A stretch of 64,000 nucleotides of DNA from an uncultured Oscillospiraceae bacterium (GCA_900539195.1 UQBC01000003.1:61716-125715); one strand, 5' to 3'; shown: positions 16,794 to 25,907, counted from the first letter of the stretch. Made by a program: numbers and translations. Notes: generated from the sequence alone by a model not told the origin.

Positions 16794-18020
16794 TTACTTA
16801 TTGTTTCTCTCAGCATCAAGCAGAGCCTTGACCTTTATCGGCAGACCGAACAGGTTGATAAAGCCCTTTGCATCTGTCTGATCGTAAACATCGTCCTCAC
16901 CGAATGAAGCAAAGTCTTCGCTGTACAGTGTGTAGGGTGATGTAACGCCTGCGTTGATGATGTTACCCTTGTAGAGCTTGAGCTTAACGTCGCCTGTAAC
17001 AGTTTCCTGTGTCTTGTCAACGAAAGCATCCATAGCCTCTCTTAAAGGTGTGTACCACTGACCGTTATATACGATGTCTGCATACTTCTGTGCAAGACCG
17101 TACTTGTAGTGCTGTGTTTCCTTATCAAGACAGATAGTTTCGAGAACTTCGTGAGCGTGATAAAGGATAGTTCCGCCGGGCGTTTCGTAAACGCCTCTTG
17201 ACTTCATACCTACAAGTCTGTTTTCAACAACGTCGAACAGACCGATGCCGTTCTCGCCGCCGAGCTTGTTAAGAGTCTTGATGAGCTTTACGCCGTCCAT
17301 CTTTTCGCCGTCCAGCGAAGTGGGAATACCCTTTTCAAAGTGTATTGTAACATATGTGGGCTTGTCGGGAGCCTGCTCAGGTGAAACGCCAAGCTCTAAG
17401 AAGCCCTTCTTATTATACTGGGGTTCATTTGCAGGGTCTTCAAGGTCAAGACCTTCGTGTGATAAGTGCCAGAGGTTCATATCCTTTGAGTAGTTTGTTT
17501 CACGAGTAATCTTTATCGGAACATTGTGTGCCTCTGCATACTCGATTTCCTGATCTCTTGACTTAATATTCCATATTCTCCAGGGAGCGATAATCTCAAG
17601 CTCGGGTGCGAGAGCCTTTATAGTAAGCTCAAAACGTACCTGGTCGTTACCCTTACCTGTGCAGCCGTGGCAGATAGCGTCAGCGCCTTCCTTCTTAGCT
17701 ATCTCAACAAGTCTTTTAGCTATAGGAGGACGAGCGAACGAAGTACCGAGCAGATAACCCTCGTACTTAGCGCCTGCCTTGAGTGTGGGGAATATGAAGT
17801 CGTTTACGAATTCATCCTGTATATCTTCTATGTAGAGCTTGGATGCACCTGTCTTCTTAGCTCTTTCTTCAAGACCTACTATTTCAGAATCCTGTCCTAC
17901 GTTACCTGCTACGCAGATTACTTCACAGCCGGGATAATTCTCGTGTAACCACGGAATGATGATGGACGTATCAAGTCCGCCTGAATAAGCAAGTACAATC
18001 TTTTTGATCTCTTTAGCCAT
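16794..18020 (-). CDS. argG: Argininosuccinate synthase
   Basis: ArgG joins citrulline and aspartate with ATP. The 408-residue protein has the PP-loop AYSGGLDTS near the N-terminus, the GCTGKGNDQVRFE motif, and the TYVTIHFEKG region typical of the family. The ATG at 18020 has GAAAGGAAA upstream. It has its own consensus promoter and a terminator, so it is transcribed apart from, or ahead of, the argH operon. Confidence 0.96.
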   Translation of the reverse strand: MAKEIKKIVLAYSGGLDTSIIIPWLHENYPGCEVICVAGNVGQDSEIVGLEERAKKTGASKLYIEDIQDEFVNDFIFPTLKAGAKYEGYLLGTSFARPPIAKRLVEIAKKEGADAICHGCTGKGNDQVRFELTIKALAPELEIIAPWRIWNIKSRDQEIEYAEAHNVPIKITRETNYSKDMNLWHLSHEGLDLEDPANEPQYNKKGFLELGVSPEQAPDKPTYVTIHFEKGIPTSLDGEKMDGVKLIKTLNKLGGENGIGLFDVVENRLVGMKSRGVYETPGGTILYHAHEVLETICLDKETQHYKYGLAQKYADIVYNGQWYTPLREAMDAFVDKTQETVTGDVKLKLYKGNIINAGVTSPYTLYSEDFASFGEDDVYDQTDAKGFINLFGLPIKVKALLDAERNNK

Positions 18021-18089
18021 TTTTTTATTTCCTTTCTATCTCACAGACGCTTTCGGGCGTTCTGCTTTCTGATGTAACTCACATTGAAT

Positions 18090-18117
18090 ATTATACACCT
18101 TTTCACTTCAAAGTCAA
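18090..18117 (-). promoter_or_regulatory. argG promoter
   Basis: Minus strand TTGACT (18117-18112), a 16-bp spacer and TATAAT (18095-18090), about 70 bp upstream of argG. Confidence 0.75.
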
Positions 18118-18155
18118 GTATTTTTATGCACGAAACTGCATAATATACTGCATAT

Positions 18156-18173
18156 AATGAATAATTGTTGAAT
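18156..18173. promoter_or_regulatory. ARG-box-like site
   Basis: ATGAATAATTGTTGAATT resembles the ArgR/AhrC operator core TGAATxxxxATTCA, with the right half imperfect (GTTGA). It lies between the divergent argG and XRE promoters, where an arginine repressor could act on argG. The match is partial. Confidence 0.35.
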
Positions 18174-18201
18174 TTTAGCGAATTTTTATGTATTTTTTTG
18201 A

Positions 18202-18230
18202 TTGACAAGCCGTAAATGTAAGGATATAAT
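18202..18230 (+). promoter_or_regulatory. Consensus promoter of the XRE regulator
   Basis: TTGACA (18202-18207), 17-bp spacer, TATAAT (18225-18230): a full sigma-A consensus 32 bp before the start codon. Confidence 0.85.
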
Positions 18231-18261
18231 AATAGTAAAAGGAAATTCAGTCGGAGGAATT

Positions 18262-18678
18262 ATGGAACTTAAGGACAAGCTGGAAATACTTATTAAAAGA
18301 AACGGCTATAAGAAGACCGATTTTGCGGCAGCCATTTCCATAACCTACAGGGCGCTTGCAAACTATATAAGCGGTGCAAGGACCCCGAGAGCAAAGACGC
18401 TGTCGGATATGGCGGTACTGCTCGGCGTCAGCGAAGAACTGCTGACGGATGACACGGTGGATCTGATACTGTCAGGCGATGAAAAGCTGTATTTCAACGG
18501 CACTTCTCCGACAGAAACAAGAGAGAAAGCCGACGAGGTTTTATCCGAGGTCGAAGCGCTCCTTGACGATAAGGATTTTACGGAAGATGACAAAACGACG
18601 TTCTTTTCCTGTATAGCCGAAAAATATTTTGCAGAAAAAGCAAAAAATCATAAAGAAACTATTGACAATGCAATATGA
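18262..18678 (+). CDS. XRE-family helix-turn-helix regulator
   Basis: A 138-residue protein starting at the ATG at 18262, with GGAGG 5 bases upstream and a perfect promoter before that. Residues 1-65 form a lambda-repressor-like HTH (KTDFAAAISITYRALANYISGARTPRAKTLSDMAVLLGV). The C-terminal half is acidic and helical, with no recognisable ligand domain. The 3' end carries the -35 of the next gene's promoter, so the ArsR unit is separately transcribed. Its targets are unknown. Confidence 0.85.
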   Translation: MELKDKLEILIKRNGYKKTDFAAAISITYRALANYISGARTPRAKTLSDMAVLLGVSEELLTDDTVDLILSGDEKLYFNGTSPTETREKADEVLSEVEALLDDKDFTEDDKTTFFSCIAEKYFAEKAKNHKETIDNAI

Positions 18679-18714
18679 CGGTGCTATAATACAAACAGTT
18701 GAACAACCGTTCAA
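18662..18714 (+). promoter_or_regulatory. Promoter and operator of the CadC-like regulator
   Basis: TTGACA (18662-18667), 17-bp spacer and TATAAT (18685-18690) are followed by the inverted repeat TTGAAC-AACC-GTTCAA (18699-18714) at about the transcription start, a typical position for an ArsR/CadC operator. Confidence 0.75.
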
Positions 18715-18730
18715 ATGAAATGAGGTTAAA

Positions 18731-19126
18731 ATGGCGGTCAGCAAATCAGAAAAGTCGGAAAATATCACTGCAAAAGACGAAAATGAATTCTGTAACTGCA
18801 ATGTGATACACGAGGACGTAGTAAACTATGTGCGTGAGAGGATGCTTGAACAGATGCAGTTTGAAAAGCTGTCAATGTTCTTCAAGGCTATAAGCGATGA
18901 AACAAGGATTAAAATCCTCTACTCGCTGTCACGCTCAAAAATGTGCGTGTGCGACCTCGCCGCCCTGCTCGGAATGACAGCATCGGCAATATCTCACCAG
19001 CTGAGAGTATTACGGCAAGCAGAGCTTGTACGCAGTGAAAAGCAAGGCAAAGTCGTTTACTATATGCTCAGCGACAACCATGTAAACACGGTGTTCAGCA
19101 ATGCGCTTGAGCATATTATGGAGTAA
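18731..19126 (+). CDS. ArsR/SmtB-family metal sensor (CadC-like)
   Basis: A 131-residue winged-helix repressor that should leave DNA on binding soft or divalent metal. It has both known site types: the alpha3N ligands, C21 and C23 near the N-terminus with C72 and C74 in MCVCDLAALL, and the alpha5 ligands D115, H117, H128 and E131, with the same spacing as in CadC. The recognition helix is TASAISHQLRVLRQ. Directly downstream is the metal ATPase gene, and matching TTGAAC/GTTCAA operators precede both genes. Cd/Pb/Zn response is therefore likely. Confidence 0.88.
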   Translation: MAVSKSEKSENITAKDENEFCNCNVIHEDVVNYVRERMLEQMQFEKLSMFFKAISDETRIKILYSLSRSKMCVCDLAALLGMTASAISHQLRVLRQAELVRSEKQGKVVYYMLSDNHVNTVFSNALEHIME

Positions 19127-19142
19127 AACGGGAAAAATCAAA

Positions 19143-19166
19143 GGAGATAGCATCTCCTGTTTTTTC
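19143..19166 (+). terminator. Terminator after the CadC-like gene
   Basis: GGAGAT-AGC-ATCTCC (19143-19157) followed by a TGTTTTTT tract, 17 bases after the stop codon. Confidence 0.7.
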
Positions 19167-19177
19167 GGGCAATACAT

Positions 19178-19201
19178 TTGAACAGTTACTCAATTGTTCA
19201 A
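19178..19201. promoter_or_regulatory. Second CadC-like operator, before the ATPase gene
   Basis: TTGAACA (19178-19184) and TGTTCAA (19195-19201) form an inverted repeat with the same half-site as the operator at 18699-18714 but a longer 10-base centre. It lies 29 bp before the ATPase start. Confidence 0.55.
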
Positions 19202-19230
19202 AACTTCAAGCATATCAAAGGTGGTAGCTT

Positions 19231-21555
19231 ATGAAAAGAATCTATATTTTAGAAGGTCATGACTGCGCTCACTGTGCAGAGGATATCCGTGCGGAAATCG
19301 AAAAGGATGAACGTGTGAAATCGGCAGGAATGAACTTTATGAAGCAGGAGCTTACCGTTGAAACGGAAAATTCGTGTTCGCCCGATGAGCTTATGACAAC
19401 GGTCACCGAAGTTGTCGCAAAGCACGAACCCGATGTAACCGTCAGAGAAAGACAGAGTTTCAAGGAAAAGAAATATATAATAGACGGCCTTGACTGCGCA
19501 CAGTGTGCGGAAGAAGTAAGAGAGGCAGTTGAAAAGTCGGATTATGCGAACGGCGCAAAGATGAATTTCATCAAAAAGGAGCTTACCGTAACACCGTCAA
19601 AGATAATCTCCGACAAGGAGCTGTTAAAGCAGGTAACAGCAACGGTAACCGCCGTTGAACCCGATGTAACGGTCAGCGAAAAGGAAAACCACGTTGAGAA
19701 AAAGGTAAGCTATACTAAAGATATAGTCAAGATGATAAGCGCAGGCATTCTGTTCATAGTTGCTTTTATCCTTGAAAAAACTATCGGTACAGAACAGCTT
19801 ATGCCGCAGATAGCGATACTTTCGATGTATCTTGCGGCTTATGTTATCTGCGGACTTGAGGTAGCAATCACTTCAATAAAGGCGATAGCAAAGAAGAATT
19901 TCTTCAACGAAAACACGCTTATGCTTATAGCAAGCATCGGCGCTATCGTACTCGGAGAATACGAAGAAGCGGTAGCCGTTATGCTGTTCTACACTGTCGG
20001 CGAATTCTTCCAGTCAATAGCCGTGAACAAGTCAAGAAGAAGCATATCTTCTCTTATCAAGACAAAGCCGGAAACAGCCGATGTTCTGATTGACGGCGAA
20101 TATATAACAGTCGATCCCGAAAACGTTGAAATCGGCAGTATAATTAGAGTAAAGCCCGGCGAAAAGATACCGCTTGACGGCATTGTCGAAAGCGGTAACA
20201 CATCAATAGATACATCAGCCCTCACAGGCGAGAGCTTACCGAGAGATATAACGGTCGGTGATGAAGTTCCCGCAGGTGCAATCAACATTTCAGGTGTTAT
20301 CACGCTTAAAACAACACGCCGGTTCACCGACAGCACGGTATACAAAATGCTTCAGATGGTCGAATCCGCTGTTGAGAAAAAGACAAAGACAGAAAACTTC
20401 ATCTCGGTATTTGCAAAATACTACACCCCCATAGTCGTACTTGCGGCAGTGATAATATCGCTTATCCCTCCCCTGTTCACCGGCTTTGATTTCGTAACGT
20501 GGGTACAAAGAGGTCTTATCTTCCTCGTAATTTCATGCCCGTGCGCACTGGTTATTTCCGTACCGCTCGGATACTTTGCAGGTATCGGCAAGGCTTCGTC
20601 AAAGGGCATACTCGTAAAAGGCAGTAACTACCTTGAAGCAATCTCAAAGGCTAAGGTCGTACTGTTCGATAAGACAGGCACGCTTACAAAAGGTCAGTTT
20701 GAAGTTACAAGAACAGAGCCTGCAGAAATGAGCAAGGATGAGCTGTTACGATATGCGGCTTATGCCGAGAGCAACTCCAACCACCCTATAGCCGTTTCGG
20801 TAAGAAAGGCATACGGTGCAGATATTGACCAGTCACAGATTACAGAGTGCAGTGAAATAGCCGGCAAGGGCATAAAGGCTGTGATTTCCGGTGCGACAGT
20901 TCTCTGCGGTAACAGCAGACTTATGGCTGACTACAGCATAAACTGCCCCGAAGCAAACGGCACAGTGCTTTATGTGGCTGTCGACAATAAATATGCAGGT
21001 CTTATCGAAATTGCAGATATGCCTAAGGAACACTCGGCTGAAGCCGTAAAGATGCTTAAAAATCACGGTGTGAAGGTCGTAATGCTCACAGGCGACAATA
21101 AATCTGCGGCGGCTGCGGCGGCTGAGAAACTCGGTATCACAGATTACTACGCAGAGCTTCTCCCCGAAAACAAGAGCGAAATTACACTTAAGATGAAATC
21201 GGAGCTTCCTGACAATGAAAAGGTAATGTTTGTAGGCGACGGCATAAATGACGCTCCGGTTATCGCATCAGCCGACATAGGCGTTGCAATGGGAGGCACG
21301 GGCGCAGACAGTGCCATAGAAACCGCAGACTGCGTTCTTATGAAGGACGACCCAATGCAGCTTGCCGACGCATTTGCAATCAGCAAAAAAACAAACCGCA
21401 TAGTTCTCCAGAATATCATATTTGCACTCGGTGTAAAGCTGATAATTCAAGTACTCGGCGTTTTAGGTCTTGCTAATATGTGGGCGGCTGTTTTCGCAGA
21501 TGTTGGCGTTTCGATAATCGCTATCTTCAATTCATTAAGACTTATGAGAAAGTAA
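19231..21555 (+). CDS. Heavy-metal P1B-type ATPase (Zn/Cd/Pb class)
   Basis: A 774-residue efflux pump. Two N-terminal heavy-metal domains carry CAHC (C12, C15) and CAQC (C89, C92). After the first helices come TGES (332-335), the transmembrane CPC (436-438), DKTGTLT with the phosphorylated D480, and GDGINDAP. The last helices contain ALGVKL and ADVGVSII, whose Lys and Asp are the P1B-2 (ZntA/CadA) signature, so Zn, Cd or Pb is favoured over Cu. The ATG at 19231 has AAAGGTGG upstream. It is controlled, by position, by the CadC-like protein. Confidence 0.93.
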   Translation: MKRIYILEGHDCAHCAEDIRAEIEKDERVKSAGMNFMKQELTVETENSCSPDELMTTVTEVVAKHEPDVTVRERQSFKEKKYIIDGLDCAQCAEEVREAVEKSDYANGAKMNFIKKELTVTPSKIISDKELLKQVTATVTAVEPDVTVSEKENHVEKKVSYTKDIVKMISAGILFIVAFILEKTIGTEQLMPQIAILSMYLAAYVICGLEVAITSIKAIAKKNFFNENTLMLIASIGAIVLGEYEEAVAVMLFYTVGEFFQSIAVNKSRRSISSLIKTKPETADVLIDGEYITVDPENVEIGSIIRVKPGEKIPLDGIVESGNTSIDTSALTGESLPRDITVGDEVPAGAINISGVITLKTTRRFTDSTVYKMLQMVESAVEKKTKTENFISVFAKYYTPIVVLAAVIISLIPPLFTGFDFVTWVQRGLIFLVISCPCALVISVPLGYFAGIGKASSKGILVKGSNYLEAISKAKVVLFDKTGTLTKGQFEVTRTEPAEMSKDELLRYAAYAESNSNHPIAVSVRKAYGADIDQSQITECSEIAGKGIKAVISGATVLCGNSRLMADYSINCPEANGTVLYVAVDNKYAGLIEIADMPKEHSAEAVKMLKNHGVKVVMLTGDNKSAAAAAAEKLGITDYYAELLPENKSEITLKMKSELPDNEKVMFVGDGINDAPVIASADIGVAMGGTGADSAIETADCVLMKDDPMQLADAFAISKKTNRIVLQNIIFALGVKLIIQVLGVLGLANMWAAVFADVGVSIIAIFNSLRLMRK

Positions 21556-21565
21556 ATAAAACATT

Positions 21566-21602
21566 TACCGCCCGTGTTTGCTCACTGCATTCACGGGCGG
21601 TA
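21566..21602. terminator. Bidirectional terminator between convergent genes
   Basis: TACCGCCCGTG and CACGGGCGGTA pair perfectly (11 bp) around a 15-base loop between the convergent ATPase and MmcQ genes. The MmcQ stop codon lies inside the stem. Confidence 0.75.
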
Positions 21603-21983
21603 TTCTTTACTTATTTTTTTTCTGAGCTTTTTCCTTGTCAGCTCATAACTCATATCGACAAGCATCCTTAGTTTTTCATCGGGTACTCTTTCATCAAGGG
21701 CGACCGTTATCCAGTTTTCCTTATTCATATGATACGCAGGATAAAAGCCCTGCTCCAGCCTCAGCGACCCGATGAGGATAGGGTCGCACTTGAGATTGAC
21801 GACATCTATAATTTTCTGCCCATCAAGCCCGAACCTGCTTTCAGGCAGATCCATTATCATAGCGAACCACTTTTTCGTATCATTATGACGATACGCCTGA
21901 AAACCGGGATTCTTTTCAAACAATCTTTCGGCTCTGACGCCGTAATAGTCGGTTATGTATTTGTCAAGCTGCGAACGATTCAT
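21591..21983 (-). CDS. MmcQ/YjbR family protein
   Basis: A 130-residue small protein of the MmcQ/YjbR (DUF419) family, which has a CyaY-like fold and is often described as DNA-binding. Recognisable parts are KWFAMIMDLP, VNLKCDP and the C-terminal YHMNKENWITVAL. The start codon overlaps the dprA stop (TAATG), so it is coupled to dprA. Function is not established. Confidence 0.8.
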   Translation of the reverse strand: MNRSQLDKYITDYYGVRAERLFEKNPGFQAYRHNDTKKWFAMIMDLPESRFGLDGQKIIDVVNLKCDPILIGSLRLEQGFYPAYHMNKENWITVALDERVPDEKLRMLVDMSYELTRKKLRKKISKEYRP

Positions 21984-23461
21984 TACCGCTCCTTCTTTAC
22001 CGTGTATATTCCGCCCGCACCGCAGGATACAGCGCCGCTTATTTCAAGGTCGGCGAGTATCTCGCTGAGTTCCCCGAATGATAAGCTGCTGGCAGAAAGC
22101 AACGCATCAAGCGTTACTCCGTCACTGTTTGCGATGATGCCCAGTATCTCTGCTGCAGCTGTTATGTTTTCTGCATTTGCCGTTGTGCCACTGCTCTGCT
22201 CTGTGACATTTTCACGGATATATACGACACTTTCGGTTTCGGCGGGTCTTATCGGATGTTCGACTATGGTTTTTGTTTCGGCAACTGGTTTGATTTCCGA
22301 TTTTGGTTTTGTGACTTTTCTGCGCTTTTTAAGTACGTTTTCCGGCGTCACACGAAAATAGTCTATCTCTTTTTCTTTATCCGTCACACTTGTGATTTTA
22401 AAACGAGGTATGTCAGCTGATTTCACTTTCTTCAAAGAAGTATTATCCTTTGCCTTAATCGTTGGCTGTGTGATTTGCACAGTTTCATCGGTCGGTACGG
22501 ATCTTACTGTTGCGGACGGTCTTTCTTCCTGTTCATTATGCATAACAAAGCTTGTCAGCTGTTCTTTGTCAAGATAGGTATCATCTATCACACCACGATA
22601 AGTCGGATAGAATTCATTTACTATATCATAAAAATCAAACACCGGGTGAGCGCCATCACGCAGATATCTTACAATTCTGCTATAACGCTTGTCTAGCGTA
22701 TCTTCAGGCACTGTAAAAAACAACTCCCGGTCCTGCTCAAATGCGTGATTTGCAGTAAGCAGACTACCGCTGTGGTTATACGCACCTACAACCGCCGTTC
22801 CTTGCGACAGTCCCGATATTATGCGGTTTCTGAACTTAAAATAGTCCGAATTACAAGGCGTATCCGGCAGAAGTTCGGATATGATTGCTCCGCCGTTGTC
22901 GGCTATCTCTTTTCTGAGCCCGAATGAACCGGCAGGATAGTCAACAGTCATACCGCAGGCAAGCACAGCCACGGTCGGCTTGCTGTGACGAATGCTGTTG
23001 TTGTGCGCTATCCTGTCAACGCCTTTTGCAAAACCGCTGACAAGCACAATATCGCATCTTGCAAGGTTATAGCATATATTTTCTGCCATTCGTACTGCGT
23101 TTACGGACGGCTCTCTGGGACCTACCACGGCTATTGCAAGCTTTTTATCAAGACAACCTATATTTCCCGACACAAAAAGCACAACAGGCGGGTCAAATAT
23201 ATTCTTGAGATTGTCAGGATAATCTTTGTCGTCGATCGTCACAATGCCGATATTATTTTCTCTGCAATAGTTGATAATAGCCTTTGAGCGTTCAAGCGTT
23301 GCTTGTCTTGCATTGTCCCGTCTGTTGGACGGTATCAGCGACATATCGCCTCCGCTTATCCGCTCATACGCATTACGCACACTTCCGCAAGCTCTTATAA
23401 CCTCGTGTATCTTCGGGTTTCCGCCGCCGAATATCTGAAGCAGATAGATATAATACTCCAT
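21983..23461 (-). CDS. dprA: DNA-processing protein DprA/Smf
   Basis: DprA loads RecA on incoming single-stranded DNA during transformation. The start at 23461 (MEYYIYLLQIFGGGN) has AGAGGAA upstream; a longer upstream frame has no ribosome site. The Rossmann-like core shows LAIAVVGPREPS, LVSGFAKGVDRIAHNN, AVLACGMTVDYPAG and FRNRIISGLSQGTAVVGA. A charged, Lys/Thr-rich linker of about 130 residues separates this core from a C-terminal winged-helix domain. The whole protein, 492 residues, is longer than the usual 290-400. A ComEA-like gene is nearby, which suggests possible competence functions. Confidence 0.9.
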   Translation of the reverse strand: MEYYIYLLQIFGGGNPKIHEVIRACGSVRNAYERISGGDMSLIPSNRRDNARQATLERSKAIINYCRENNIGIVTIDDKDYPDNLKNIFDPPVVLFVSGNIGCLDKKLAIAVVGPREPSVNAVRMAENICYNLARCDIVLVSGFAKGVDRIAHNNSIRHSKPTVAVLACGMTVDYPAGSFGLRKEIADNGGAIISELLPDTPCNSDYFKFRNRIISGLSQGTAVVGAYNHSGSLLTANHAFEQDRELFFTVPEDTLDKRYSRIVRYLRDGAHPVFDFYDIVNEFYPTYRGVIDDTYLDKEQLTSFVMHNEQEERPSATVRSVPTDETVQITQPTIKAKDNTSLKKVKSADIPRFKITSVTDKEKEIDYFRVTPENVLKKRRKVTKPKSEIKPVAETKTIVEHPIRPAETESVVYIRENVTEQSSGTTANAENITAAAEILGIIANSDGVTLDALLSASSLSFGELSEILADLEISGAVSCGAGGIYTVKKER

Positions 23462-23481
23462 AAATTCCTCTTGATATATTA

Positions 23482-23516
23482 AAATTTTTCGCCGCAAGCA
23501 TTACCTGCGGCGAATT
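23482..23516 (-). terminator. Terminator after the acyl-CoA synthetase
   Basis: TTCGCCGCA and TGCGGCGAA (23488-23496, 23506-23514) form a 9-bp stem, followed on the minus strand by AAAAATTTTAA. It separates the synthetase from dprA. Confidence 0.7.
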
Positions 23517-23520
23517 TTCA

Positions 23521-25188
23521 TCAGCTGTTTTTCTTGTTATCCTCATTACGAATCTGAACACGTCTTATCTTGCCGCTGATAGTCTTTGGAAGTTCGTCGA
23601 CAAACTCAACTATTCTCGGATACTTGTAAGGCGCAGTATTTTTCTTTACAAAGTTCTGCAATTCTTTTTTCAGCTCTTCAGACGGCTCATAACCTCTTGC
23701 AAGAACTACGGTCGCCTTTACTACCTGACCTCTTATCGGGTCGGGCGCACCTGTTATAGCGCATTCCAGTACAGACGGGTGAGCTATAAGAACGCTTTCG
23801 ATCTCGAAAGGTCCTATACGGTAACCGCTCGCCTTGATAACATCATCGTTTCTTCCGACATACCAGTAGTAACCGTCCTCGTCCTTCCAAGCGGTATCGC
23901 CTGTATGATACAGCCCGTCATGCCATGCCTGAGCGGTAAGCTCTTCATCACGGTAATAGCCGTCAAAAAGACCGTCCTTGCCACGCTCGGCACGTACTAC
24001 TATTTCACCGACTTCTCCGACAGGCACCGGATTTCCGTCATCATTGACAATGTCAACATCATAGAGCGGTGTAGGCTTGCCCATAGATCCGGGCTTAGGC
24101 GTCATACCGACAAGATTTGCAAGCAGCGCCGTGGATTCGGTCTGACCGAAAGCTTCCATAAGCTTTAGTCCCGTGTACTCAAGCCATTTGTTGTATACCT
24201 CGGGATTAAGCGCCTCGCCTGCGATAGCTGAATATTTAAGGCTCGAAAGATCATAATTTTCAAGTCCCTCTTTTATAAAGAAGCGGAACATAGTCGGCGG
24301 TGCGCAGAATGACGTGATCTTGTAGTTCTGCATTATTCTGAGCATATCTGTCGGTATGAACTTGTCAAAATCATATACGAATACACAAGCGCCGATCGAC
24401 ATCTGACCGAACAGCTTGCCCCATGCGGCTTTTCCCCAGCCTGTATCTGATATTGTCAGATGAACGCCGTCAGGATCAACATTCTGCCAGTGCGCCGCAG
24501 TCTGTATGTGTGCAAGCGCATATCTGTGGTTATGAACGACCATCTTTGGATAGCCTGTTGTACCCGATGTGAAGTAAAGGAGCATATGCTCTCTTGTATC
24601 GGTCTGTACACGTTCCATAGTTTCAGGCATATTCCTTATCTCATCGTCAAAAGAAACCCAACCGTCCTTTTCGCCGTTTGCCATAAACTTTATAAGACCG
24701 TCTGCGTGAATCTCTTTCTGCGCCTCATCAACATATACAGCAATATCAGGGTTATATCCGGTACATACGATAGCCTTTACACATGCACGCTCAAAACGGT
24801 AAGTAAAGTCATGAGTTGTAAGCAGATGTGTCGCCGGAATGGCAACTGCGCCAAGCTTTATAAGACCGATTATTGCGATCCAGAACTGATAGTTTCTCTT
24901 AAGTACCAGCATTACCTTGTCGCCCTTTTTTATGCCATATGAAGCAAAAAGATTTGCCGCCTGCGTAGATAATCTTGAAAGCTGAGAATATGAAAAATCA
25001 TGGCGGTTCTCCTGTAAATCAATGTGGATAAGCGCTCTTCTGTCGGGATCGATCTCACCGAATTTGTCAATTATATCATAACCGAAATTATAATTATCGG
25101 GACAATCTATCTCGAACTTATTCAATATTCCGTTCTCATCAAAGCCTTCTTTTACAAATCTCTTATAGTAATTTTTAACCTGTTCCAT
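23521..25188 (-). CDS. AMP-dependent acyl-CoA synthetase
   Basis: A 555-residue adenylate-forming enzyme that activates a carboxylic acid with ATP and CoA. The P-loop is LLYFTSGTTGYPK, followed by GWGKAAWGKLFGQ, EAFGQTES, and YHTGDTAWKDEDGYYWYVGRNDDVIKASGYR (core and hinge). The C-terminal catalytic Lys lies in LPKTISGKIRR. The pattern is closest to medium-chain or benzoate-type ligases; substrate is open. A cupin-type XRE regulator is encoded 35 bp upstream on the same strand, a common pairing. Confidence 0.9.
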   Translation of the reverse strand: MEQVKNYYKRFVKEGFDENGILNKFEIDCPDNYNFGYDIIDKFGEIDPDRRALIHIDLQENRHDFSYSQLSRLSTQAANLFASYGIKKGDKVMLVLKRNYQFWIAIIGLIKLGAVAIPATHLLTTHDFTYRFERACVKAIVCTGYNPDIAVYVDEAQKEIHADGLIKFMANGEKDGWVSFDDEIRNMPETMERVQTDTREHMLLYFTSGTTGYPKMVVHNHRYALAHIQTAAHWQNVDPDGVHLTISDTGWGKAAWGKLFGQMSIGACVFVYDFDKFIPTDMLRIMQNYKITSFCAPPTMFRFFIKEGLENYDLSSLKYSAIAGEALNPEVYNKWLEYTGLKLMEAFGQTESTALLANLVGMTPKPGSMGKPTPLYDVDIVNDDGNPVPVGEVGEIVVRAERGKDGLFDGYYRDEELTAQAWHDGLYHTGDTAWKDEDGYYWYVGRNDDVIKASGYRIGPFEIESVLIAHPSVLECAITGAPDPIRGQVVKATVVLARGYEPSEELKKELQNFVKKNTAPYKYPRIVEFVDELPKTISGKIRRVQIRNEDNKKNS

Positions 25189-25223
25189 TTATTCTTCTTT
25201 CCGTTTCCTTCAGATTATTACGG

Positions 25224-25784
25224 TCATATGAGTATAGCTAGGAACTTACATTCCTTACCGTCAACGGCAATCATTCCGTGAGGATTCATACTGTCATAAT
25301 AAATGCAGTCGCCCTCGTTCACTATCTCAACATGGTCGCCTATCTGAAACTTCAATGTTCCCGATATTATGTAGTCCATTTCCTGACCGTCATGCACAGA
25401 AAGGTATATCGGTTTGTTCTGTTCTTCCTCGTCATACGGCGCTGTAACCAGCAACGGTTCGATCTTCTTGTTCTTGAAAAGATAAGCTAGGTGCTGATAC
25501 GCAAATCTTTCACGGCGTTCGATAGGAAGACCTTTATCCTTGCGGACTATAGAATATGTGTTTAGCTTGGGTGTAACTCCCGTAAGCAGCTCTACAAGCT
25601 CGACGCCGAGTGCGTTTGCGGCTTCATTAAGGAACGAAAGCGAAAAATCCTTTTCTCCGTTTTCAAGTGAAATATATTCTTCTGTTGTGACATTTGTCTT
25701 GCTTGCCATTTCACCGACAGAAATATCAAGATATTCTCTTGTGCTTTTCAATCTGCCGGAAACATCTTTGATATTATAATCCAT
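25224..25784 (-). CDS. XRE-family regulator with cupin domain
   Basis: A 186-residue regulator from the ATG at 25784 (MDYNIKDVSG), chosen because GGAGGT lies 5 bases upstream. An HTH occupies about residues 8-65 (ISVGEMASKTNVTTEEYISLENGEKDFSLSFLNEAANALGV, read in parts) and a C-terminal cupin about 110-186, with HDGQEMDYIISGTL, GDCIYYDS and PHGMIAV. Such proteins sense small molecules and often control the adjacent acyl-CoA synthetase. It is preceded by its own promoter and probably heads a two-gene operon. Confidence 0.88.
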   Translation of the reverse strand: MDYNIKDVSGRLKSTREYLDISVGEMASKTNVTTEEYISLENGEKDFSLSFLNEAANALGVELVELLTGVTPKLNTYSIVRKDKGLPIERRERFAYQHLAYLFKNKKIEPLLVTAPYDEEEQNKPIYLSVHDGQEMDYIISGTLKFQIGDHVEIVNEGDCIYYDSMNPHGMIAVDGKECKFLAILI

Positions 25785-25854
25785 ACTGACCTCCGTAACG
25801 CATATATATTTCTTAAATGCCATTATCATAAAGCAGTCGTGCTTTATTTATCAT

Positions 25855-25883
25855 ATTATAACAAATCAGCGCCGCAAAATCAA
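25855..25883 (-). promoter_or_regulatory. Promoter of the XRE-cupin / acyl-CoA synthetase operon
   Basis: Minus strand TTGATT (25883-25878), 17-bp spacer, TATAAT (25860-25855), about 70 bp before the start codon. Confidence 0.75.
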
Positions 25884-25907
25884 TAGTTTTTGGCAATATT
25901 CATGTAT

